Below, piece by piece: positions 27,666-37,376 of a DNA stretch of 64,000 nucleotides; the first letter of the stretch is position 1; the number at the start of each line of letters is the position of its first letter. The stretch lies in the NCBI RefSeq assembly GCF_040448675.1, contig NZ_CP159289.1, positions 2,976,001 to 3,040,000 on the forward strand, given 5' to 3'. Origin of the DNA: Dyadobacter sp. 676. Its GTDB lineage: Bacteria > Bacteroidota > Bacteroidia > Cytophagales > Spirosomataceae. Under the pieces are notes generated by a model, which saw only the letters and a list, made by a program, of their open reading frames with translations, was not told where the DNA came from and searched no databases. Both the position numbers and the translations under genes were made by a program.

Positions 27666-28868
27666 GTGAAAATCTACCACACCAGCAAACTCCCGGGCAG
27701 GACCGTCGAGACATCCGACGGGCGGGAATTTTTATGGTTCAGTGGAACGGATTACCTTGGAATGGGGCACAACGAAGACCTTCGTAGATATATGCTGTTA
27801 GCTACGGAAACTTTCGGAAATCATTACGGCGGTTCCAGAAACAACAGTTTGAGGCTCGATATCTATAATGAGACGGAGCAACAACTATCCGATTTTCTGC
27901 AAACCCGCGCCGCCTTGATCGTTTCTTCGGGTATGTGGGCCGGGCAACTGCTCATGAAAGAAATAGAGGACATCGCCCGAAGGAATTCCCGTCCAAAAGA
28001 GATCGTCTACCACTACGCTCCGGGGGTTCATCCGGCACTATGGGGCAATGCGTTCCAGCGAACCAATGCGGAATGGCGGGAGTGGGCAGTACAAACGGTC
28101 GGGGAAATCAACGCTTCCGATTCCGGCGTTTCACACATCATATGCACGGATGCGGTAGGTTCGCCGATGGTAGAGACCTATGATTTTACTCTTTTCGATA
28201 CGCTTCAAAACCCATCGGATGTGTGGCTGATAATCGACGAGTCGCATTCGCTAGGCGTGCTCGGTATGGGAGGCAGGGGCGTCGCTTCGGGCATCGGCGA
28301 AAAGCTATTGCCGCAAACCATTTTCGTTTCGTCGCTGAACAAAGCCCTGGGAATTCCGGCAGGAGCTATCTGGGGAGCCGACAGCGTGGTGGAAACGGTG
28401 CGGAAATCGCCCTGGTACGCCGGCGCTTCCCCACCCGCACCTGCGTACGCATTCGCGCTGGGAATGCTGCTCAAAGAAAACAAATATGTGGCTGCACATA
28501 CATTGCTGACGGAGAACATAGCGTATTTCAATCGGCATACAAGCGGCGACATGCATTTCAGAACGATACCCGGATATCCGGTATTCTGCTCATCCAGCGC
28601 GGCGCTGTTCGATCATCTGCTCGAAAACGGCATTATGGCCTCGTGCTTCCCCTACCCTTCGCCAGCAGATGCTCCGGTAACGCGGATTGCGATTACCGGT
28701 TTGCACCAAAAAAGAAGACCTCGACCGGCTGGCCGAGGTCTGTATGCGGTTTATCGCTTAATAGCTTATCAATCTTCGGTGGTTGTCCCTCCCAGTTTGG
28801 CGAGCCGCTTCTCCTCGCGCAGTTTCTCGCGTTCCACTTTTGCCGACACCATGATACTCACCTCGTAA
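27666..28868 (+). CDS. BioF/KBL-like PLP aminotransferase, C-terminus frameshifted
   Basis: A fold-type I PLP enzyme resembling 2-amino-3-ketobutyrate CoA ligase and BioF. The PLP aspartate is in LIIDESHSLGVLG and the Schiff-base lysine in SSLNKALGIPAG. The open frame has 400 codons, but the last part is not native. At the A6 run 28708-28713 one extra A shifts the frame; with five A residues the protein would end EDLDRLAEVCMRFIA at TAA 28759-28761 (364 residues). That leaves 7 bases before the convergent tatC end. As it stands, the shifted tail reads 100 bases into tatC antisense. The core is intact, so activity may remain. The epimerase gene is immediately upstream. Confidence 0.8.
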   Translation: MKIYHTSKLPGRTVETSDGREFLWFSGTDYLGMGHNEDLRRYMLLATETFGNHYGGSRNNSLRLDIYNETEQQLSDFLQTRAALIVSSGMWAGQLLMKEIEDIARRNSRPKEIVYHYAPGVHPALWGNAFQRTNAEWREWAVQTVGEINASDSGVSHIICTDAVGSPMVETYDFTLFDTLQNPSDVWLIIDESHSLGVLGMGGRGVASGIGEKLLPQTIFVSSLNKALGIPAGAIWGADSVVETVRKSPWYAGASPPAPAYAFALGMLLKENKYVAAHTLLTENIAYFNRHTSGDMHFRTIPGYPVFCSSSAALFDHLLENGIMASCFPYPSPADAPVTRIAITGLHQKRRPRPAGRGLYAVYRLIAYQSSVVVPPSLASRFSSRSFSRSTFADTMILTS

Positions 28869-29653
28869 AGCAGGAACAACGGTATTGCCACGAGGATCTG
28901 GCTGTAAATATCCGGTGAAGGTGTAATGATCGCAGCTACGATCAGGATGACGATCATGGAATGCTTGCGGTATTCTTTCATAAACGACGGTGTCAGCACG
29001 CCGATTTTGGACAATACAAATACTACAATAGGCAACTGGAACGCAACGCCGCAAGCGAGCGTCAGCGTCGATACCAGCGATATGTAGGAAGCAAGGCTGA
29101 ACTCGTTGATGATCGAGGGATCGAGCGTATAATTTGCGAGGAAGTTGATGGCGAGCGGCGACACGACGTAGTAACCAAAAAGCACACCGGAAAAAAACAG
29201 GAATGTCACATAAAATACCGCCCCGCGTGCCGAACGCTTTTCGGACGGCTTCAAACCCGGCTCGATAAACCGCCACAGCTCCCAGAAAGCATAGGGAAAC
29301 GCAAACACCAGACCGGCAATCAACGCCGACGTCATACTCATCGTAAACGCGTCGCCCATACCGATAAGCTGCAACTTGAAATTCAGCGACTTAACGCAAA
29401 GGTCATCATAGCCCGTAATTTCCGACAGCTTGCAAAGCATCCGGTACGTCCAGAAATCGGGCCGGGAAGGCGCTACGATCACATAATGGTAGATTTCCTG
29501 AATGTAGATAAATGCGATGATAGCAAACACCAGAATCGAAGCGCCGGCACGGATTACATGCCATCTTAATTCTTCGAGATGCGAGAGGAACGACATCTCC
29601 TTGCCATCGCCATCCTCCTCTTCTTCTCGTTCAAAATCCTGGTCCAGGGACAT
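28769..29653 (-). CDS. tatC: Sec-independent protein translocase TatC
   Basis: A 294-residue polytopic inner-membrane protein that recognises twin-arginine signal peptides. After an acidic N-terminal tail comes the signature SHLEELRWHV and six hydrophobic segments, including FPYAFWELWRFIEPGL (the conserved P-x-x-x-E region). A long first periplasmic loop with two cysteines (MLCKLSEITGYDDLC) follows the Bacteroidota form. No tatA/B gene is adjacent. The gene converges with the aminotransferase and lies behind pdhA, which has its own terminator. Confidence 0.95.
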   Translation of the reverse strand: MSLDQDFEREEEEDGDGKEMSFLSHLEELRWHVIRAGASILVFAIIAFIYIQEIYHYVIVAPSRPDFWTYRMLCKLSEITGYDDLCVKSLNFKLQLIGMGDAFTMSMTSALIAGLVFAFPYAFWELWRFIEPGLKPSEKRSARGAVFYVTFLFFSGVLFGYYVVSPLAINFLANYTLDPSIINEFSLASYISLVSTLTLACGVAFQLPIVVFVLSKIGVLTPSFMKEYRKHSMIVILIVAAIITPSPDIYSQILVAIPLFLLYEVSIMVSAKVEREKLREEKRLAKLGGTTTED

Positions 29654-29737
29654 ACTTTAAATTATTACTAGAACTCAATCTACGTGGAAAATTCAAAACA
29701 GGATCACTGCCTGTTTACTAAAAGCTGAAATTACTTA

Positions 29738-29769
29738 AAAAACCCGTCGAAGTAATCCGGCGGGTTTTT
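29738..29769 (-). terminator. Intrinsic terminator of pdhA
   Basis: A 12-bp stem (29738-29749 with 29758-29769, one G-T pair) has the arms AAAAACCCG and CGGGTTTTT around an 8-base loop. Read on the minus strand it follows pdhA by 22 bases and ends in T6. The A/T symmetry allows function in both directions. Confidence 0.8.
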
Positions 29770-29791
29770 CATTCATGTGTTTCTGAATGGA

Positions 29792-30823
29792 TTAATCCAT
29801 TACGAAAGGATAATCGTTTTCAACATACACGTCGGTGTACGCCTCTTTCGGATCCGGCCATTCCGATTCCTCGGCGAACTGCACGGCTTCCGCAACGATA
29901 TCTTTTACTTTCTTATCGATGTTTTCGAGTTCTTCTTCGGTAGCGATTTTGTTTTCGAGGATCACCGCACGGATCTGCTCGATAGGGTCGCGGTGTTTGT
30001 ATTCCTCTACCTCCTCTTTCGAACGGTATTTCTGCGGGTCGGACATCGAATGTCCGCGGTAGCGATAAGTGCGGAATTCAAGGAAAGTCGGGCCATCCCC
30101 TTTGCGTGCGCGTTCTGCCGCACGGGAAACCGCTTCGTGAATCGCTTCGACACTCATACCATCAACCGGCTCCGAAGGAATATCGTAAGCTTCGCCAAGG
30201 GTATAAAGCTCGGTCACATTGGAGGTACGCGCTACCGAAGTACCCATTGCGTAACCATTGTTTTCAACCACGAAAATCACAGGCAGCTTCCAGCTCATCG
30301 CCATGTTCAGCGTTTCGTGGAAAGAGCCCTGGCGGATCGCGCCGTCGCCGAAATAGCAGATACAGATGTTATCGGTTTTGTTATATTTCTCCGCGAATGC
30401 GATACCCGCGCCGAGGGGAATCTGGCCGCCTACGATGCCGTGACCTCCGATGAAGTTATTTTCCTTGTCAAAAATGTGCATGGAACCGCCTTTACCTTTG
30501 GTAGTACCGGTCTTTTTGCCGTAAAGCTCCGCCATAATCGCTTTCGGATCGGTGCCCAATGCGAGAGGGATACCGTGGTCGCGGTAAGCGGTAATGTATT
30601 TGTCGCCCTTCTTCAAGGCACTCACCGCGCCGGAAGAGCAGGCTTCCTGGCCGATATACAAGTGACAAAAACCACGAATTTTCTGCTGACCGTACAGCTG
30701 GCCTGATTTCTCTTCAAAACGGCGTTGTAAAAGCATATTCTCGAACCAGAACATATACTGCTCCTTCGGATGCTGTAACTTTTTGGGGGCTGATGCTTTC
30801 TTTTTCTCAGTAACGGTGGCCAT
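29792..30823 (-). CDS. pdhA: Pyruvate dehydrogenase E1 component, alpha subunit
   Basis: A 343-residue thiamine-diphosphate enzyme subunit for oxidative decarboxylation of pyruvate to acetyl-CoA. The ThDP motif is GDGAIRQGSFHETLNMA...VVENNGYAMGTS. The phosphorylation-loop-like segment YRYRGHSMSDPQKYRS is typical of E1-alpha. The N-terminus is lysine-rich. The beta subunit (pdhB) and E2 genes are not adjacent, so the complex is encoded at separate loci. The gene has its own terminator and is divergent from recF. Confidence 0.95.
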   Translation of the reverse strand: MATVTEKKKASAPKKLQHPKEQYMFWFENMLLQRRFEEKSGQLYGQQKIRGFCHLYIGQEACSSGAVSALKKGDKYITAYRDHGIPLALGTDPKAIMAELYGKKTGTTKGKGGSMHIFDKENNFIGGHGIVGGQIPLGAGIAFAEKYNKTDNICICYFGDGAIRQGSFHETLNMAMSWKLPVIFVVENNGYAMGTSVARTSNVTELYTLGEAYDIPSEPVDGMSVEAIHEAVSRAAERARKGDGPTFLEFRTYRYRGHSMSDPQKYRSKEEVEEYKHRDPIEQIRAVILENKIATEEELENIDKKVKDIVAEAVQFAEESEWPDPKEAYTDVYVENDYPFVMD

Positions 30824-30953
30824 GTATTTGGTTCTCGTTTATAAAGACAGAACTTTGTCTTAAAGTTAGTAGTGGTTTGAACAGAGTCTGTTTTTTGCCG
30901 TACTCACGCAATGATCTGCGAAAATAAGCATAAACTAAATAACAAAGAAGTTC

Positions 30954-32052
30954 ATGTGGCTAGAAAAGCTCCACCTTACATACTTTAAAAGCTATGAGGA
31001 GAAAGCCTTCACTTTCGGGCAACATGTGAACTGCATCGTGGGCGAGAATGGCAGCGGCAAGACCAACCTGCTCGACGCAATCTATTTCCTGACTCTTACC
31101 AAAAGCGCATTTCATAACCAGGACGCCCTTGGCATCCGCCATACCAGCGATTTTTTCCTGCTCGACGGCGTCTTCAATGAACACGGCAGGCATGTCCAGA
31201 TCACATGCAGCCTGCAACGTGGCCAGCGGAAGGTATTCATGGCCGATAAAAAGCATTATGAACGCCTGAGCGACCATATCGGCCTTTTTCCGGTGGTCCT
31301 GATCGCCCCGGACGACACCGACCTGATCCGCGAAGGCAGCGAAGAGCGCCGCCGTTTTTTCGACGGTGTATTAGGCCAGGCGGTACCAGGCTACCTGACC
31401 GATTTTTTACAATACAACAAAATACTCACCCAACGAAACGGTTTGCTGGAAGCTCTTCGCCGAACGCAATTACCTCGACGAAGACCTGCTCGAAACCTAC
31501 GACGAACCGCTGATCGTCCTCTCACAGCGCATTCACGAATACCGTGCGACGTTCATGCAAAAATTCGTCCCGCTGTTCCATAAGTATTACGAATTTCTCA
31601 GCAGCGGCCATGAAAAAGTGGATGTGATTTACGAAAGCGAAGTAGCCAGCCGCGATTTCCCTGCCGAATTCCGTCGCAACCGCAGCCGCGACCTACATGC
31701 GCAGCGCACAGGCAAGGGCGTGCATAAGGATGAATATGTGTTCGAAATAGACGGGGTAACCCTCAAAAAATTTGGCTCGCAGGGGCAGCAGAAGTCTTTT
31801 TTGATCGCCCTGAAACTGGCGCAATTCGAACTATTGAAAGAAGAAAAAGGCAAAACGCCGATTTTGCTCCTCGATGATATTTTTGATAAACTCGATGACC
31901 GGCGCATTCATAAATTGATCGAACTGATCGATACCGGATTTTTAGCGCAAGTTTTCATTACCGATGCCAGGCCGGAGCGCTCGCAGCGGATTTTAGAGCA
32001 TGTAAAGGCAGATGTGAGGTTTTTTGAGATCGAGAAGGTGTTGAAGGAATGA
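30954..32052 (+). pseudogene. recF: RecF recombination protein, single-base frameshift
   Basis: RecF loads RecA at DNA gaps. The first frame gives MWLEKLHLTYFKSYEE with Walker A GENGSGKTNLLDAIYFL and runs to QRNGLLEAL near 31450. The second frame continues with LFAERNYLDEDLLETYDEPL and includes Walker B PILLLDDIFDKLDDRRIHKL to the stop at 32052. Removing one G of the GG at 31448-31449 restores NGLLKLFAERNY and gives one 365-residue protein, the normal RecF length. As given, translation ends at 31583 with a scrambled tail, losing Walker B. It is either a real null allele or a sequence error. The homologous features are otherwise complete. Confidence 0.9.
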
Positions 32053-32100
32053 GTTTTAATTAGGGCGCCTGATTAAACTCTTCATTATTTTAAAACAACA

Positions 32101-32125
32101 AATCCAGGCCGATATGGCCTGGATT
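32101..32125 (-). terminator. Terminator between recF and manC
   Basis: A perfect 10-bp stem AATCCAGGCC/GGCCTGGATT with a 5-base loop lies in the convergent gap. On the minus strand it follows the manC stop by 31 bases and leads into a T-rich stretch (TGTTGTTTT), so it best serves manC. Confidence 0.65.
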
Positions 32126-32156
32126 CTCTGCGGCATGCATTTAATAACCAACCACA

Positions 32157-33224
32157 TTAAACATATTTCGGATCAAGCTCCTTGGCCTGCGCCACGAACT
32201 CCTTCACCTTCTGTTCGTCGTCTTTTTTGCAAATCAGCAGCACGCCATCAAATTCGGCTACAATGAAGCCGTCGAGGCCGTTAACGACCACCAGCTTGTC
32301 TTTCGGCGTTTTGATGATCGAGTTTGTCGTATTATGCAGGATCAGGTTGCCGTCGGTAACATTCAGGTTGCCGTCTTTTTCAGACACTTCGTACATCGAT
32401 TTCCAGGTTCCCAGATCCGACCAACCGAAGCTGGCGAGTACCACGTGCACGTTTTCGGCTTTTTCCATGATGCCATTGTCGATGGAAATGCTGCCGCAAT
32501 GCTGATAGGCCCGCTGAACGAACGCATCCTCGGAATCGAGATAGTAATGTTCGTTTCCACCATCGAAAATTTCCGCAATGTCGGGTTGGAACTGCGTCAG
32601 CGCCTTTTTGAACGCATTGATGTTCCAGACAAAAATACCGGCATTCCAGACGAAATCACCGCTGTCGAGGAATTGCAATGCAAGTTCCAGGTGCGGTTTT
32701 TCGGTAAACGACTTTACCTTCTTGACCGTCAGCTTGTCGGGAATGTATTGAATGTAACCGTAACCTGTGTCCGGGCGGGTCGGCTGAATACCCAGCGTGA
32801 CAAGAATATCCTCGTTACGGGTCGCGCCGAGCGCCACTTTGATGGTGTCCTTGAAAACATCCTCTTTTAAAATGATATGGTCGGCGGGCGCCACCACCAC
32901 ATTGGCATTGGGGTTGCGTGCCGCGATCTTGTAGCAAGCATAGGCAATGCAAGGCGCGGTATTCCGCCGGTGCGGTTCGAGGAGGATCTGATCTTCGGTG
33001 AGCTCGGGAATCTGCTGTTTGATCAGATCTTTATACTCCTGACTGGTCACTATATAGACATTTTCAATCGGACAAACGCCTTCGAACCTGTCGACTGTCT
33101 GCTGCAAAAGCGTCCGGCCCGTGCCGAGCACATCATGGAACTGCTTCGGAAAATCTGTCCGGCTGAAAGGCCAGAAACGTGTCCCGACACCGCCCGCCAT
33201 GATAATTACATAAGTATCCTGCAT
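32157..33224 (-). CDS. manC: Mannose-1-phosphate guanylyltransferase
   Basis: A 355-residue nucleotidyltransferase that makes GDP-mannose from mannose-1-phosphate and GTP for surface glycans. The N-terminal motif is AGGVGTRFWPFSR with PKQF (residues 10-29); later segments PADHIILKEDVF, FTEKPHLELA, WNAGIFVWN and FGWSDLGTWKS are typical. It lacks the C-terminal phosphomannose isomerase domain of bifunctional ManC, so it is the monofunctional type. The 284 bases upstream (33225-33508) are A/T-rich and show no further gene or clear promoter box. Confidence 0.93.
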   Translation of the reverse strand: MQDTYVIIMAGGVGTRFWPFSRTDFPKQFHDVLGTGRTLLQQTVDRFEGVCPIENVYIVTSQEYKDLIKQQIPELTEDQILLEPHRRNTAPCIAYACYKIAARNPNANVVVAPADHIILKEDVFKDTIKVALGATRNEDILVTLGIQPTRPDTGYGYIQYIPDKLTVKKVKSFTEKPHLELALQFLDSGDFVWNAGIFVWNINAFKKALTQFQPDIAEIFDGGNEHYYLDSEDAFVQRAYQHCGSISIDNGIMEKAENVHVVLASFGWSDLGTWKSMYEVSEKDGNLNVTDGNLILHNTTNSIIKTPKDKLVVVNGLDGFIVAEFDGVLLICKKDDEQKVKEFVAQAKELDPKYV

Positions 33225-33508
33225 CTGTGTTGTGTAAGGTATATTTTGTATAACGTCAAATAAAATCCCTCAAAACTAATGATAAAGCACCAGTATGCTC
33301 TACCTGTTCCGGTTAAAAAGCTTCGGAAAATTAGTTGGTGGCCAAGAAAACGATCCTTCACCCGCTCACTAAATAGCTTGTACGCGTCCGTTTCCGGGAG
33401 TTTTATTTCACATTCGATTATTATTAATACGCAAAGAAAAAGTAGGACATTCTGATAAAACATGTGATTTCTTGCTAACTTGTTTTAAACATCAACCCAT
33501 TAAGAACC

Positions 33509-36500
33509 ATGATAACGACTTCTCCATTCCGCAGAAATCCGCTTCTCTTTCTCTTTGCATTGTTGTTTTGCCAACATTCTTTTGCACAGATTAGTTTAAC
33601 CGGAAAAGTCACCGAATCGGTCACTCAGGAGCCGCTCGCCGGCGTAAGCATTCGTATACAGGGCAAAGTGGCCGGCACGATCACGAATACAAAAGGCGAA
33701 TTTTCCCTGACCACAACGTCCAACCCGCCTTTCACCATCATTATCAGCTCGGTTGGCTTCCAGTCGCAGGAGATACCGGTGACGGCCAGCATGTCGAACC
33801 TCGACGTCCGCCTGGTAGAGCAACCGATTTTGGGCAAGGAAATCGTCGTTGCCGCCTCGCGTGTGGAGGAAAGCGTGATGAAATCGCCGGTTGCTGTGGA
33901 GAAGCTCGATATCAGGGGCATTCGCGATACGCCGGCTGCCAACTTTTACGATGCGCTCGCGAACCTGAAAGGCATCGACATGACTACTCAGGGCGTTTTG
34001 TTCAAATCCGTCAACATGCGCGGCTTCGGTGCTACCGGTAACCCACGTACCGTTCAAATGATCGACGGCATGGACAACCAGGCTCCCGGACTTAACTTTC
34101 CGATCGACAACATTATCGGAATGTCCGAACTCGACGTCGAGAGTGTGGAAGTGCTCCCTGGCGCGGCGTCGGCATTGTATGGTCCCAATGCGGTGAATGG
34201 CTTAATCCTGATGAACAGCAAAAGTCCATTCCTGTACCAGGGATTGAGCGCGAACCTGAAAGGTGGCATCATGCACGAAAAGAACCGCTCGAAAGCCACC
34301 ACGCCATTCGCCGACGCGACGATCCGCTATGCAAAGGCATTCAATAACAAATTTGCATTCAAGGTAAACATCTCTTACATCCAGGCCAAAGACTGGGAAG
34401 CTACCAACTATACCAACCTGAACGTGGGCGGCAACGCCGACCCGAATCGCGGAAAAGGTACCGATCCGGACTATGACGGCACGAATGTATACGGGGACGA
34501 AATACAGACCAATATCAATGCGGTCGCCAGGGCACTCGCTGCGGCAGGGCAGATTCCGCAGGCAGCGGTAGGCCTGGTCCCGAATACATTCGTGAGCCGG
34601 ACGGGCTACCGCGAAAAGGACCTGGTTGATTACGACACTAAAAGCCTTAAAGCCAACGCCGCACTCCATTACCGCCTGAACGAGAAAGTGGAAGCCATCG
34701 CGCAGGTCAACTATGGCTATGGTACGACGGTTTACACCGGCACCGGCCGCTATTCCCTGCGTGATTTCAACCTTACGCAGGCCAAACTGGAACTGCGTGG
34801 CGACAATTTTACGGTCCGGGCATATACCACGCAGGAACGTTCCGGGAAGTCCTACCTCTCGGGGCTGGCCGCGGTGTCGATGCTGGGCGAGATCAAGCCG
34901 AACAATGCATGGTTCGGGCAATACGTGGGGGCATTCGTGACTGCGCGTGGCGCGGGCGCTGCGGAGGCGGACGCGCACGTACTTGCGCGACAGGCAGCGG
35001 ACCAGGGAATGCCACAGCCGGGCAGCGCGGCATTCGACCAGCTGCTGGATAAGTACCGGAATATGCCCATTGTAAACGGCGGGGGCGGTTTTGCCGATAA
35101 AACCAATATGTACCACGCCGAAGGCTTTTATAATTTCAAAAACCAGATCCGCTTCCTGGAACTGATCGCGGGTGCTAATTATCGTCTTTACACCCTGCGT
35201 TCCGCCGGTACATTGTTTGCCGACACCAAGGAAGGGCGCGACGGAACGATCCCGATCAACGAATGGGGCGCGTTTGCGCAGGCTGGCAAAACTTTGCTTT
35301 CCGACCATTTGAAACTGACCGGCTCGATCCGCTACGACAAAAACGAGAACTTTGACGGCCAATTCACGCCAAGGGTATCGGCCGTAACCACATTCGGGGA
35401 GCACAACATCCGGCTTTCCTACCAGACCGGCTTCCGCATTCCGACTACGCAAAACCAGTATATCGACCTCAGGACACCCTCGGGCACCCTCGTAGGCGGC
35501 CTGCCGGAATTTGATGCCCGTTACAACCTGTCGAACGGCATTCTCCGCCAAAACCTGTCGGAGGCCACTGTGGCAGCTGTAGTGCAGAGCGACCCGTCCC
35601 TGATTCAAAGCGCCCGGCAATACGCTACCGTGGTGGTTACCCAGCAAGCGACGGCCACCATAACCCAGCAGGTGACTACCGCGGTAACCGCACAAGTTAA
35701 CCAGGCGGTGCAGGCGGGGACCATTCCAAACGACCCGGCGGCCATACAGGCGGCTATTACGGCGGGGGTAAACCAGACACTTCCGGGCGTGCTCGCGGCA
35801 CAACTTCCGGGCATCCTGGCAAAGGAAGTACCCGCGCTCGTTCCCGACCTCGCCAAGGCATATGCGTTGGGAAAACTTCCCAAATACCAGCCTGTAAAGC
35901 TCAAACCGGAACGCATTGCTTCCTATGAAATCGGTTATAAGGGCGTTATCGCGAACAAGCTGTTTGTCGACGCCTATTATTATATCAGCAAATACAAAAA
36001 CCTGATTGGTGGAACGGTGATTGTGGTACCTACCGCCGCCGCCGCGCCGGGCCTGCCTATCGAATCGGGTATCGGGGTGGGAAACTACCAGGGATTCGCG
36101 CGGACGGTTAATACTACCGAGACCATCACCACGCGCGGATTCGCCATTGGCTTAAACTACGCATTACCACAGGGGTTCAATATCGGCGGAAATCTCGCGA
36201 ATAACGAACTGAAAGATTTTACACCATCGCCGGAAGTGCAGTATTCGCAGTTCAACACACCAAAATACCGGTACAATGTAAGCGTTGGCCGCCGCATTAC
36301 GAGCGCCAACAGATGGGGTTTCAATGTAGTTTACCGTTATCAGCAGTCATTCTTGTGGGAATCGAGTTTCGTGGTGCCTACCACTACCGATGTGCCGGTA
36401 TTCTCTAATACACGGGTGCCGGCGATCAACAACCTCGACGCGCAGGTAAGTTGGAAACTCCCGACGATCAAATCGATCGTCAAGCTTGGAGGGACGAACC

Positions 36501-36592
36501 TGTTCGGGAAATCGTACTTCCAGTCGTACGCAAGTCCGAATGTGGGCAGCACGTACTACGTGTCCATTATGTTTGACGAGCTGCTGAACTGA
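33509..36592 (+). CDS. TonB-dependent receptor with carboxypeptidase-regulatory-like domain
   Basis: A 1027-residue outer-membrane receptor. It has a signal peptide (cleavage near SFA-QIS, residue 26), a CarboxypepD_reg-like domain (about 28-105: SLTGKVTESVTQEPLAGVSI), a plug (about 120-235, with VNMRGFG and LPGAASALYGPNAVNG), and a long beta-barrel ending in an aromatic-rich strand. No SusD partner is adjacent, so it is not a standard polysaccharide utilisation pair; the ligand could be a metal complex, vitamin or peptide. Residues about 684-790 are an unusual Ala/Val/Gln/Thr-rich, probably helical insertion, and another Ala-rich stretch is at about 470-520; both probably lie in extracellular loops. 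The gene stands alone. Confidence 0.9.
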   Translation: MITTSPFRRNPLLFLFALLFCQHSFAQISLTGKVTESVTQEPLAGVSIRIQGKVAGTITNTKGEFSLTTTSNPPFTIIISSVGFQSQEIPVTASMSNLDVRLVEQPILGKEIVVAASRVEESVMKSPVAVEKLDIRGIRDTPAANFYDALANLKGIDMTTQGVLFKSVNMRGFGATGNPRTVQMIDGMDNQAPGLNFPIDNIIGMSELDVESVEVLPGAASALYGPNAVNGLILMNSKSPFLYQGLSANLKGGIMHEKNRSKATTPFADATIRYAKAFNNKFAFKVNISYIQAKDWEATNYTNLNVGGNADPNRGKGTDPDYDGTNVYGDEIQTNINAVARALAAAGQIPQAAVGLVPNTFVSRTGYREKDLVDYDTKSLKANAALHYRLNEKVEAIAQVNYGYGTTVYTGTGRYSLRDFNLTQAKLELRGDNFTVRAYTTQERSGKSYLSGLAAVSMLGEIKPNNAWFGQYVGAFVTARGAGAAEADAHVLARQAADQGMPQPGSAAFDQLLDKYRNMPIVNGGGGFADKTNMYHAEGFYNFKNQIRFLELIAGANYRLYTLRSAGTLFADTKEGRDGTIPINEWGAFAQAGKTLLSDHLKLTGSIRYDKNENFDGQFTPRVSAVTTFGEHNIRLSYQTGFRIPTTQNQYIDLRTPSGTLVGGLPEFDARYNLSNGILRQNLSEATVAAVVQSDPSLIQSARQYATVVVTQQATATITQQVTTAVTAQVNQAVQAGTIPNDPAAIQAAITAGVNQTLPGVLAAQLPGILAKEVPALVPDLAKAYALGKLPKYQPVKLKPERIASYEIGYKGVIANKLFVDAYYYISKYKNLIGGTVIVVPTAAAAPGLPIESGIGVGNYQGFARTVNTTETITTRGFAIGLNYALPQGFNIGGNLANNELKDFTPSPEVQYSQFNTPKYRYNVSVGRRITSANRWGFNVVYRYQQSFLWESSFVVPTTTDVPVFSNTRVPAINNLDAQVSWKLPTIKSIVKLGGTNLFGKSYFQSYASPNVGSTYYVSIMFDELLN

Positions 36593-36605
36593 GCCGCGGC
36601 CGGAG

Positions 36606-37250
36606 CTATTTTTCACCATAAGCCAGGTCGCCGGCGTCGCCGAGGCCCGGTACTATATAATATTGCTCGTTCAGCTTCTGATCCACCGCGCCGAGCCAGA
36701 GGCGGCATTGCGGAATCCTTTGCTGCAGGTATTCGACGCCCTCCGGACTGGCGATAACGGATGCAATATGGGTTTGCGAAGGAATCCCGAAACGTAATAA
36801 TGCATGATAAACTTTTTCCATCGAACGTCCGGTGGCAAGCATGGGATCGATCATCACGAGGATTTTACCCGTCAGGTCGGGGCTTGTGATGTAATCCATT
36901 TCGACTGTAAATTCCTCCTCCGCATTGATATGATGCCCCCGGTAAGCCCCTATAAAGGCATTATCGGCTTTATCGAAAATATTAAGGAAGCCCTGGTGGA
37001 AAGGTAACCCGGCCCGGAGAATCGTGGCAAGTACCAAAGGTTGCAACATCGAACGGCAGGGTGCGGTACCAAGGGGCGTTTCTACTTTTTCCGTTTTGAA
37101 GGTAAGCGTTTTCGACAATTCATAGGCCAGCAACTCACCCACGCGCTCCATATTCCGGCGAAAACGCATCCGGTCTTTCTGACAATTTACGTCACGCAAT
37201 TCGGCCAGGTAATGATCTGCTATGGAAGGCTTTTGGGAAAGTAAAAACAT
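36606..37250 (-). CDS. upp: Uracil phosphoribosyltransferase
   Basis: A 214-residue type I phosphoribosyltransferase that salvages uracil to UMP. The PRPP-binding motif is VMIDPMLATGRS (132-143) and the uracil-binding C-terminus is IVPGLGDAGDLAYG. The gene converges with the TonB receptor with a 13-base gap and is divergent from the wzi gene. Confidence 0.95.
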   Translation of the reverse strand: MFLLSQKPSIADHYLAELRDVNCQKDRMRFRRNMERVGELLAYELSKTLTFKTEKVETPLGTAPCRSMLQPLVLATILRAGLPFHQGFLNIFDKADNAFIGAYRGHHINAEEEFTVEMDYITSPDLTGKILVMIDPMLATGRSMEKVYHALLRFGIPSQTHIASVIASPEGVEYLQQRIPQCRLWLGAVDQKLNEQYYIVPGLGDAGDLAYGEK

Positions 37251-37301
37251 GGAAGCGACAGTTTTTTAGGCTACTCCATGCAAGATAATACAAATTCATT
37301 G

Positions 37302-37335
37302 ACGTAATTTGGAAGACCATTTCTAAAAATTACGT
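37302..37335. promoter_or_regulatory. 9-bp inverted repeat between upp and wzi
   Basis: ACGTAATTT (37302-37310) and AAATTACGT (37327-37335) are perfect inverted copies separated by 16 bases, in the divergent gap between upp and wzi. The element could be an operator for either gene; no experimental link is known. Confidence 0.3.
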
Positions 37336-37376
37336 GCAAAAGCGCTTATTGCGGGTTTAGAAGATTTTTGTTGCCT

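Noticed and set aside
30954..32052. Programmed frameshifting in recF
   Set aside because: No slippery heptamer or downstream structure is visible at 31440-31455; a point insertion or sequence error is simpler.
34202..35803. 533-codon open frame on the minus strand inside the TonB receptor
   Set aside because: It is a shadow of the strongly supported receptor gene; its translation lacks domains and is rich in Arg/His/Val typical of antisense frames.
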